Assembly (NCBI GenBank): GCA_003585735.1
Contig: NQOH01000001.1
Span: forward strand, 85,818 to 108,281
Length of the DNA: 22,464 bases
Direction: 5' to 3'
Origin: Gardnerella kenyensis
GTDB lineage: Bacteria; Actinomycetota; Actinomycetes; Actinomycetales; Bifidobacteriaceae
A program made the position numbers and the translations under genes. Position 1 is the stretch's first letter, and the number at the start of each line of letters is the position of its first letter. Below the pieces are notes generated by a model, which was not told the origin of the DNA, searched no databases, and worked only from the letters and a program-made list of their open reading frames with translations. Positions 16,171-22,464 of this stretch are shown here, one piece after another.

Positions 16171-16179
16171 TTAACTCAA
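16024..16179. repeat. Three tandem 52-bp repeats, each an imperfect palindrome
   Basis: Units at 16024-16075, 16076-16127 and 16128-16179. Units 1 and 2 agree at most of their first 38 bases (GACACT, GCAGTA, GTTTCTGCA, GTC, CAT). Unit 3 is more diverged and its end overlaps the last codons of the helicase gene. Unit 1 folds into CTAGTGCAG (16028-16036) with CTGCACTAG (16045-16053), extended by GAC/GTC after one mismatch. Unit 2 keeps 10 of 13 of those pairs. No T-tract follows, so simple termination is unlikely. Confidence 0.7.
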
Positions 16180-19100
16180 TCTTATTTGACCATCATCGTC
16201 TACAATTTGGCCGGATTTAAGCAACATATCCAAAGTATTATCTAAAGCTTCAGTATCACTTTTTCCTATTCTCTTTTTTCCATATAAACCAGCAATAAAT
16301 TTATACAACCCATCTTTTGTTACATTAACATTTTTGCTAATAATCTCAAGCATCCCTTCGCCAATCTCTTCAGGTGCAATTTGCTTAAAATCGCGGAGAA
16401 TATCACCAGGCAATCTGAAAGCAATATGGGCATCCTTTAAATACATAAACCCATTTCTGCGAAGGATACCAAAATCTTCACATCCTCTCATTTTTATGTC
16501 AAAACTTTTTTGCACGACTGAAGTAACTTTCTCACGTTGAAAATACCAAACAATCCTCTGCAAAAGAAGGTTTTCTGAAAGAGGAGCTTCAACTTCTAGA
16601 ATATCCTTAACAATTTCTTTAAAACCTATGTTTTTATGCTCATCAAAAATATTTTTGCAATCAGCCATCTTGTATTTTTCAAAAGAAAAATGATTAGTAT
16701 CAACCGGCTGTATAATATTATTGAGATTGGCTGAAGATTTTTCTTCTAGCCTACTCATATTTCCCATATATTCATGATGAGAATCTGCATGAGTTACATG
16801 CTTACCATGAACGGAATCAAGTAAATCAACTGAATTATTATCCGAAGAAACCATACATTTATCAGACAAAGATGCACTACTATCAGAAGAATCTTCTTCA
16901 TGAATGCATTTCATTTTTACAGCTTCGTCAGCAGCAGCCAAAAGCTTCTCCTGCTCAACTAGTTTATTTTTAAACCACTCAGTCGACCAAATTCTATAGA
17001 ATTTCCAACCCATATTTTCCAAAATAGTCTGTCGAAGCCTATCGCGATCACGAGCATTCTTGGACGAATGATATGTAGCACCATCACACTCAATTGCCAA
17101 AACATAGTCGGAACTATTGCGCATCTTTAATCCAAGATCAATCCTGAATCCAGAGCATCCTACCTGTGTATCTACAGAGAACCCATGATTTCGTAAGAAT
17201 TCACACACTTCAAATTCAAAGTCTGAATCAAACTGATCTATGTTTCCTACACTCTCATTGCGCTCTAAAGCGATCTCACCATTTTCAGCAAAATCAAGAT
17301 ACTCTCTCAGAAGTCTAACACCTTCTGATTTCGTGCGGCTTAGATCTATATCAGTATCATGCATAGAAGAAGCAACTTGAATATTATATTTTGCTCTTGT
17401 AACAGCAACATTCAAGCGTCTTTCGCCACCTTCTTTATTTAAAGGTCCAAAATTAAGCGAAAGTATACCTTTAGAATCAGGACCATAGCCAATGCTGAAT
17501 ATAATAGTGTCACGCTCATCACCTTGAACAGTTTCAAGATTCTTTATGAAGAACGCATCCTCTTTGTTCTCATCAAAGAAAAACTCTTTTTCTGGAGTAG
17601 ATTGACGCCTCCTAAACAACAATTTGTCAATAAGATTTTGCTGACTTTGACTAAATGCAACAACACCCAAACTTCTATTAGGATATTTATCAATGTTCTT
17701 ATAAATCAAATCAACAACGTACTCAGCTTCTTTCCTATTGTTATGAGAAGAACGATCAAATTCTCCATTGGCATAGTAATAATCAATTCCTAGACCCTCA
17801 GAATCAGACTGAGCAGATGGAAAACTTATAAGCTTATTATCATAAAAATTCTTGTTAGAAAATGCAATAAGCTGCTCACAGCGACTACGATAATGCCAGC
17901 TTAATCTGACCTGCGGCAAAACAACAGAAGCTAAGTCTAATATAGAATCAAAGCTTCTTACATCGTCATCATCTTCGTCATCATCTTCACCATTATTTAT
18001 AACAGTGCTAAAGAAATTAGTAGGTGGCATTTGCTTAGAATCGCCAACAATAATAGCTTGCTTGGCACGACTTATTGCGCAAATCGCATCCCAAGGAAAC
18101 ATCTGTGAAGCTTCGTCAAATATTACAATATCAAATTTCATAGAGTCATAGTCAAGATACGTGCTAACGCTCAGCGGTGACATCATAAAACATGGCTTAA
18201 CTTTCTGAACAAGCTCTCCAGCTTCTTTAATAAGTTCGCGTATATTCTTTTTGCTTCTTGATTTCTGATTTTCGCGCAACAGTATACTTAAAGGACTTCC
18301 AGATGCAGCGTAATTAGACTCAGGGCATGCAGATGAAAGCTTCTCACGCAACTTTATTCGATTTATTTTAAACTGCTCAATGTCCTTCTCTGCAAATTCT
18401 TTTACTGCCCTATCTTGAGAAAGCCTACTAAATTGCGACAAAGAACTATTCTGCCTAATAAGTAAGTCAATCCATTGCAAATAGAACTGCTTCTTAAAAG
18501 TTCCAACAATACTGTCTTTATTAACATTATTCTCTATAATATCGTTAATAAACTTTAGCATTCCAAATTTCTTAATTTTATTAAGTAATTCTCTAAATCC
18601 ACACCATTGGCGCAATTGATCAAATGATGAAAGACAATCCTCAAGTTTAGATTTAGCATCATCAAGCGAAATAGACTGAAAATCAACAATTCCCCTATCA
18701 AAATTATTGAAAATATAATCGAAATTTTGAACATTACTTTCATTTAGTATATTGAAAATTTGATTAGAATATTCAATGAACGTTTTACTCTCAGACAAGA
18801 AGCTTGAATACTTTTCTAACGGTTCAAATGAGTATTCATTAGAAAGCATATTTGCAAGCGTATTCATTTGTTCGCTTACATAATCCCAGTTAGTTTCAAT
18901 ACCGTTATACGCTGAACCAAACATTGATTTAACAGAAGCTTCGATATAATAGTACTCACTAACTGCTTTCTGATAATTTGATAGAGTTTCCATTAAAAGA
19001 ACTAACTCATCATATTTAATCTTTTTGCCTATTTTTTTGCATAGTCGTACATCAGAAACAATCTTTTTATAATCAGAGTTAAAAATTCTAGATATTGCAC

Positions 19101-20979
19101 TATTAAGATGTTTCAAATCGTTGAGATTTTTTAAACCATCTAACTTATAAATGCCATCATTGTAATCAGACATCTTTTGCAACGAAACATGTATCTCATC
19201 ACTTAGTGCCTTCAATTTTTGCAAAGAATCGTAGGCAATATTAAAATTCTGCCTGTTTAAAAGAGCAGGAGTAATCAATGACGATTCACCAATGAATTTA
19301 AAGAAATAACCCCAAAAAACAGAATCCTTAAAGCTTTTACAGCTAATGTTATATCTTTCAGACATAACACCTGTTACAGTAATCGATTCTCGCAGTGCGT
19401 CAACTAAAGAAGAAATACTACTTTTTATTCGCATCTCTTCTTGCAAAGAAATGTTCTGATTTATATATCCGCACCAAGGGTTATCACGGTAGTCATACCC
19501 TATAGTAGGAAGATAATCCACATATTCTGTTAAAAGATTAGTAGCAGTATCTAGATAATCTGTTCCTAATTTAGATATATCTTGAACCTCACATATAATA
19601 TCAGCATTTTCATCAAATTTTGCAAGACGCTCATATAAATCATATAAACTCTTATTAATTACAGGATTTATTTTGTGGAGATTGTAATCATAAGAATCCA
19701 ATTTCTCTTTTGCTTTTACTTTAACATTTATTTCCTCATCAACTTTTAGTTGATTAATTTCATTCTTTTGAATATCGAAGTTATTACATATATCTTTAAT
19801 AACATCTTTCTTATTGGCTTTATTTGAATGAAGTTGAAGGCAGAAGTCAGCAATACCTGTCTGCTGCATTTTGTTATATACAACTTTTAGCGCAGCAAGT
19901 TTTTCTGAAACGAATAATACTTTTTTGCCATCATTAAGACATTCAGCAATGATATTTGTTATTGTTTGACTTTTACCAGTTCCTGGAGGGCCTTGCAAAA
20001 CAAAGCTTTTACCAGATTTAGCCATTTCTATAGCATCAATTTGGCTAGAATCAGCGTCAACAACATTGCATAAATCAATTATTGAATCCTTACCAGCCTC
20101 AGACTCATCTATATCTTCATCAGATTCATCATAAGAATCTGCAGAACCACCTAAAAGCTTATTGACAATTAAATTATTAAGAATCTTATATTTATTATTC
20201 TTAAGATCCATATACATATTTATTTTTTCGAAAGAAAAAAGTCCGATCTTACATTCTTTGCTTATTTCCCAACCTAATTTAGAAACTAAATCTTGAACAC
20301 TTTCAAAATATTCTTCTAGAGTTGTTCCATTTTTATATTCCGGAAGAGTTATGCCATACTCGTTATTGAGTTTGAGTGAAAATGTTTCATTTATGAGAAT
20401 TTCATCATCAAGTACAGATATTATGTACGGATCAGTAAGAGATTTATTTGTTATCTGTATAGGAATTAAAAGTATAGGAGCATAACGAACAGTATCAGCG
20501 TAATTAGTATCTTTCCAATGAATAAATCCAAATGCTATATACGCAACATTTATACCGGTTTCTTTCATAATTTCATTGGAAGTTTTCATAATATTTCTTG
20601 CAGCAGCTACAGGCTTACCGGAAGTGCCATACGCAAGAACTTGTGAGGAACTTATTTCATTAGAGAATCTATTAAGAAAATCGTTTTTGTTATAAATACG
20701 TTTATTTCTTTTACTATCTAAGCCTGTATTTTGTAAAGAAGAGTCGTCATTACTATTATCAGCGTAAAAAATCTGCGGAGTATTAAATATTTCAAAAGAC
20801 TTTGGATTACCTGAAGAGAACTCTTGGAAAATCTCTTTTGCACTTGGCTTCAATACTTCTATAGACGATTTACAATCTTTAAAACTTACAAGATTATTAT
20901 TTCGCTTGCCAGTATCCAATAATTGTTCTGCCCACTTATCTATACGCTTAGATAACTCAATTAATTGTTTGGCTTCCAT
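16171..20979 (-). CDS. Hhe-type defence protein: DUF4011, SF1 helicase, Vsr-like nuclease, DUF3320
   Basis: 1602 residues. Domains in order: N-terminal DUF4011 (about 1-280, WAEQLLDTGKRNNNLVSF; VAYIAFGFIHWKD); SF1 helicase with Walker A QGPPGTGKSQT at about 329-339, Walker B VIFDEASQM near 955, a VQGDERDTIIFSIGYGP motif near 1155 and arginine-finger motif RRLNVAVTRAKYNI near 1185; a long helical insert, about 380-940; a Vsr-like PD-(D/E)XK nuclease at about 1250-1340 (RIDLGLKM, AIECDGATYHSS, RDRDRLRQ, MGWKFYRIWSTEW), with the catalytic D and E-x-D visible; DUF3320 at about 1450-1510; and a C-terminal winged-helix-like end. The order matches the DUF4011-helicase-Vsr (Hhe) anti-phage proteins reported by Gao and colleagues in 2020. 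ATG 20977-20979 follows GAGGTAAAGAG. It is apparently intact and visibly A+T rich. Activity against phage is an inference. Confidence 0.9.
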   Translation of the reverse strand: MEAKQLIELSKRIDKWAEQLLDTGKRNNNLVSFKDCKSSIEVLKPSAKEIFQEFSSGNPKSFEIFNTPQIFYADNSNDDSSLQNTGLDSKRNKRIYNKNDFLNRFSNEISSSQVLAYGTSGKPVAAARNIMKTSNEIMKETGINVAYIAFGFIHWKDTNYADTVRYAPILLIPIQITNKSLTDPYIISVLDDEILINETFSLKLNNEYGITLPEYKNGTTLEEYFESVQDLVSKLGWEISKECKIGLFSFEKINMYMDLKNNKYKILNNLIVNKLLGGSADSYDESDEDIDESEAGKDSIIDLCNVVDADSSQIDAIEMAKSGKSFVLQGPPGTGKSQTITNIIAECLNDGKKVLFVSEKLAALKVVYNKMQQTGIADFCLQLHSNKANKKDVIKDICNNFDIQKNEINQLKVDEEINVKVKAKEKLDSYDYNLHKINPVINKSLYDLYERLAKFDENADIICEVQDISKLGTDYLDTATNLLTEYVDYLPTIGYDYRDNPWCGYINQNISLQEEMRIKSSISSLVDALRESITVTGVMSERYNISCKSFKDSVFWGYFFKFIGESSLITPALLNRQNFNIAYDSLQKLKALSDEIHVSLQKMSDYNDGIYKLDGLKNLNDLKHLNSAISRIFNSDYKKIVSDVRLCKKIGKKIKYDELVLLMETLSNYQKAVSEYYYIEASVKSMFGSAYNGIETNWDYVSEQMNTLANMLSNEYSFEPLEKYSSFLSESKTFIEYSNQIFNILNESNVQNFDYIFNNFDRGIVDFQSISLDDAKSKLEDCLSSFDQLRQWCGFRELLNKIKKFGMLKFINDIIENNVNKDSIVGTFKKQFYLQWIDLLIRQNSSLSQFSRLSQDRAVKEFAEKDIEQFKINRIKLREKLSSACPESNYAASGSPLSILLRENQKSRSKKNIRELIKEAGELVQKVKPCFMMSPLSVSTYLDYDSMKFDIVIFDEASQMFPWDAICAISRAKQAIIVGDSKQMPPTNFFSTVINNGEDDDEDDDDVRSFDSILDLASVVLPQVRLSWHYRSRCEQLIAFSNKNFYDNKLISFPSAQSDSEGLGIDYYYANGEFDRSSHNNRKEAEYVVDLIYKNIDKYPNRSLGVVAFSQSQQNLIDKLLFRRRQSTPEKEFFFDENKEDAFFIKNLETVQGDERDTIIFSIGYGPDSKGILSLNFGPLNKEGGERRLNVAVTRAKYNIQVASSMHDTDIDLSRTKSEGVRLLREYLDFAENGEIALERNESVGNIDQFDSDFEFEVCEFLRNHGFSVDTQVGCSGFRIDLGLKMRNSSDYVLAIECDGATYHSSKNARDRDRLRQTILENMGWKFYRIWSTEWFKNKLVEQEKLLAAADEAVKMKCIHEEDSSDSSASLSDKCMVSSDNNSVDLLDSVHGKHVTHADSHHEYMGNMSRLEEKSSANLNNIIQPVDTNHFSFEKYKMADCKNIFDEHKNIGFKEIVKDILEVEAPLSENLLLQRIVWYFQREKVTSVVQKSFDIKMRGCEDFGILRRNGFMYLKDAHIAFRLPGDILRDFKQIAPEEIGEGMLEIISKNVNVTKDGLYKFIAGLYGKKRIGKSDTEALDNTLDMLLKSGQIVDDDGQIRLS

Positions 20980-21093
20980 CTGCTCTTTACCTCACAGCAA
21001 CGTTGGTAACAACTCAATTGGAATAATTTTAACTCTAAATACTTTCTTTTTATCTACAAAAGCAGAAAGTTTAAAAAAATAATCTATAAATAA

Positions 21094-21131
21094 TTTTGAA
21101 GGACAGCAGCAAAGACTACTGTCCTTCAAAA
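21094..21131 (-). terminator. Hairpin after the lipoprotein gene, probable terminator
   Basis: TTTTGAAGGACAG (21094-21106) pairs exactly with CTGTCCTTCAAAA (21119-21131): a 13-bp stem and 12-base loop, 31 bases past the lipoprotein stop. On the minus strand TTATTT follows the stem, so termination is plausible but the U-tract is interrupted. The helicase gene starts 115 bases further on. Confidence 0.6.
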
Positions 21132-21161
21132 AATTAATATTCAAATATTCTTAGAGCAGAT

Positions 21162-22043
21162 CTATTGTCTACCCCAACGAGGTCTATCACCATCACGGCT
21201 TCTACACACCATTGGAGTTCCCTTAGTTGTTATACCAGTAGCTCCTTCTTCTGAACAGAAAGATCCAGGATGTACATAATTTTGAGATTCAGAAGGTTGA
21301 TCATCCTGAGACTGTTGAGGAACGTTATTATTTACAGGCTGCTTATGGTTGATAACTGGAGGACGTTTTTGTTTAGCTGCATTACGAGCTTCCTCATCTT
21401 CCTTATTTTTTGCCTCGATGCTTTCATTAACAGCTTTTACAGCATCAGGAATTGCATCAATATCACCATTGTCTATTGCCGCATTAAGGTCATCAATCAC
21501 TTTAGGATCTTTAACTTTACCTACTGCATCATCCGCAATTTTTTTCGCTTCACTAAAAACATGTTTTCTATATGAATCCTGAACATCATTAGAAGCCTGT
21601 TCTAGTTCTTTTATTTTATCTTTGTACGATTTTAACTGATCATTAAGTTCTTTGTTTGATTTCTTAATGTCATCTTTATTATCTGCTAAGCATGAAATAG
21701 TAGGCAAATTTACATTCTTAGCTTCATCTAATACAGAATTTAAGTTATCCAATACTGACGAATCTTCTACATCATCAGAAGAAATTTGAGCAATTTTATT
21801 TTTTGCATCATTTAATGCATCTTCTAGAGCCTTACTCTCAGCATCCACTTTATCTTTTAGCTTTTCACATGTTTTCTGTAATGATTGCAACTCTGCATTT
21901 GAATCAGCACATCCACTAAAACAAACCATAGAAAAAGAAATTAGTATTATGAATGCAAGTGAGCTTAAGCGACGAAACTTTCTATATTTAGAATGAAGAG
22001 CATTACTGCACTGCCCTAGTGCACAATTATTATCACGAATCAT
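21162..22043 (-). CDS. Probable coiled-coil lipoprotein with Cys-containing C-terminal motif
   Basis: 293 residues. A basic N-terminal stretch (KYRKFRRLSS) is followed by a hydrophobic segment (about 29-41) and FSGC, a fair lipobox with C45 as the lipidated residue. Residues about 50-225 are charged helical sequence with coiled-coil character (LQKTCEKLKDKVDAESKALE; LNDQLKSYKDKIKELEQ). A Pro/Gln/Asn linker (about 226-258) leads to a C-terminal module HPGSFCSEEGATGITTKGTP, then MVC and RPRW, of a kind found at the end of many actinobacterial surface proteins. The function is unknown; cell-surface attachment is inferred. ATG 22041-22043 has AGGA 6 bases upstream, and there is a TATAAT box 25 bases before it. 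It has its own promoter and terminator, so a link to the helicase is only by position. Confidence 0.8.
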   Translation of the reverse strand: MIRDNNCALGQCSNALHSKYRKFRRLSSLAFIILISFSMVCFSGCADSNAELQSLQKTCEKLKDKVDAESKALEDALNDAKNKIAQISSDDVEDSSVLDNLNSVLDEAKNVNLPTISCLADNKDDIKKSNKELNDQLKSYKDKIKELEQASNDVQDSYRKHVFSEAKKIADDAVGKVKDPKVIDDLNAAIDNGDIDAIPDAVKAVNESIEAKNKEDEEARNAAKQKRPPVINHKQPVNNNVPQQSQDDQPSESQNYVHPGSFCSEEGATGITTKGTPMVCRSRDGDRPRWGRQ

Positions 22044-22068
22044 TATAAATCCTAGTGAATATCAATGT

Positions 22069-22097
22069 ATTATATGGATTTGCGCTAACAAATCACA
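22069..22097 (-). promoter_or_regulatory. Candidate promoter of the lipoprotein gene
   Basis: On the minus strand a perfect TATAAT (22069-22074) lies 25 bases before the start codon. A weak -35, TGTGAT (22092-22097), is 17 bases upstream. Confidence 0.5.
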
Positions 22098-22150
22098 GTA
22101 AAATTTTAACACAACCCAAGCATAGACTACCCAAAAACTCAAAAAGCAAA

Positions 22151-22182
22151 AAGCGCCGCACAGTTAAAACTGTACAGCGCTT
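22151..22182 (-). terminator. Terminator of tRNA-Leu
   Basis: AAGCGC (22151-22156) pairs with GCGCTT (22177-22182), and inner ACAG pairs with CTGT around TTAAAA. On the minus strand the stem is followed by TTTGCTTTTTG. It lies 6 bases past the tRNA 3' end. Confidence 0.8.
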
Positions 22183-22188
22183 TGTTCG

Positions 22189-22272
22189 TGCCTCCGGTGG
22201 GACTCGGACCCACAAGCCCGTAAGGGCGTCAGATTTTAAGTCTGATGCGTATGCCAATTCCGCCACAGAGGC
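22189..22272 (-). tRNA. tRNA-Leu (anticodon UAA)
   Basis: 84 bases. The acceptor stem GCCTCTG pairs with CGGAGGC (one G-U pair), with discriminator A. The anticodon stem-loop CAGACTTAAAATCTG has anticodon TAA. A long variable arm (CGCCCTTACGGGCTTG) is the class II hallmark of leucine tRNA, and the T-arm reads GTGGGTCCGAGTCCCAC. The 3' CCA is not encoded. Confidence 0.95.
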
Positions 22273-22283
22273 AGCAAATAATC

Positions 22284-22312
22284 ATTATGCCATATATCGC
22301 TGCAAAGAACAA
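22284..22312 (-). promoter_or_regulatory. Promoter of tRNA-Leu
   Basis: On the minus strand TTGTTC (22307-22312), a 17-base spacer and CATAAT (22284-22289) place a transcription start about 5 bases before the mature tRNA 5' end. Confidence 0.7.
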
Positions 22313-22401
22313 GCTCAGCGCGTGGCGAAACAGCAAATACGCATCTTCACCAAGCAGCAAACACCAAGCAGTAAGCACACACTCAGCAGCAAAACAGAAA
22401 G

Positions 22402-22464
22402 CACAGCTCACTCATCAACAGTCAGAAATCGCAAACACAGCGCAAACACAGCTCACTCATCAAC
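22402..22464. repeat. 45-bp-period direct repeat at the window edge
   Basis: CACAGCTCACTCATCAAC occurs exactly at 22402-22419 and 22447-22464, a spacing of 45 bases. The second copy ends at the window edge, so the array may continue. The sequence between has further short CA-rich repeats (GCAAACACAGCGCAAACACAG). Nothing coding was recognised in 22313-22464. Confidence 0.7.

Noticed and set aside
16024..16179. CRISPR array
   Set aside because: The units are contiguous, diverged palindromes without unique spacers, and no cas gene is near.
22189..22215. Duplicated tRNA 3' end as an island attachment site
   Set aside because: No second copy of the tRNA-Leu 3' end was seen elsewhere in the window, and no integrase gene is present.
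22229..22411. 60-codon minus-strand reading frame overlapping tRNA-Leu
   Set aside because: It overlaps the tRNA and its promoter, has no ribosome site and gives a Cys-rich sequence of no recognised kind.

Overview
The window looks like chromosomal DNA of an A+T-rich member of the Bifidobacteriaceae, most like Gardnerella. The basis is gene order and protein style: tyrS, a TPR protein and a HAD phosphatase lie next to argG-argH and argR, and these next to pheS-pheT, as in Bifidobacterium. No 16S or other marker gene is present, so the genus is an inference. Every gene called here is on the minus strand, so transcription runs from high to low coordinates.

Positions 1-14044 are mostly housekeeping. 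From right to left: a CDF metal-efflux transporter with an unusual repetitive N-terminus; a SpoU/TrmH RNA methyltransferase; pheS-pheT (phenylalanyl-tRNA synthetase); argR; argG-argH (citrulline to arginine); tyrS; a TPR protein with an Arg/Asp-rich N-terminus and an acidic tail; and a HAD-IIA phosphatase that runs off the left edge. The genes argC, argJ, argB, argD and argF, which lie between pheT and argR in Bifidobacterium, are missing. Only the last two steps of arginine synthesis and the repressor remain. Several gene junctions carry clear intrinsic terminators.

Positions about 14045-22190 are accessory in character. They hold a two-gene toxin-antitoxin operon (excisionase-like HTH antitoxin, PIN toxin); directly behind it a broken third gene resembling a HI1420-type addiction-module antidote; a 449-base gene-free stretch with three degenerate 52-bp palindromic repeats; and a 1602-residue DUF4011/SF1 helicase/Vsr-like nuclease/DUF3320 protein of the anti-phage Hhe type. 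Next come a coiled-coil lipoprotein and a tRNA-Leu(UAA) gene with its own promoter and terminator. This half is visibly richer in A+T and reads as a small defence island beside a tRNA gene, but no integrase or attachment-site duplication was found.

The best candidates for undescribed biology are the 52-bp hairpin repeats behind the helicase gene, the broken third gene of the PIN operon, the hairpin-rich spacer at 14113-14398, and short tandem repeats placed just after the stop codons of argR and the CDF gene.
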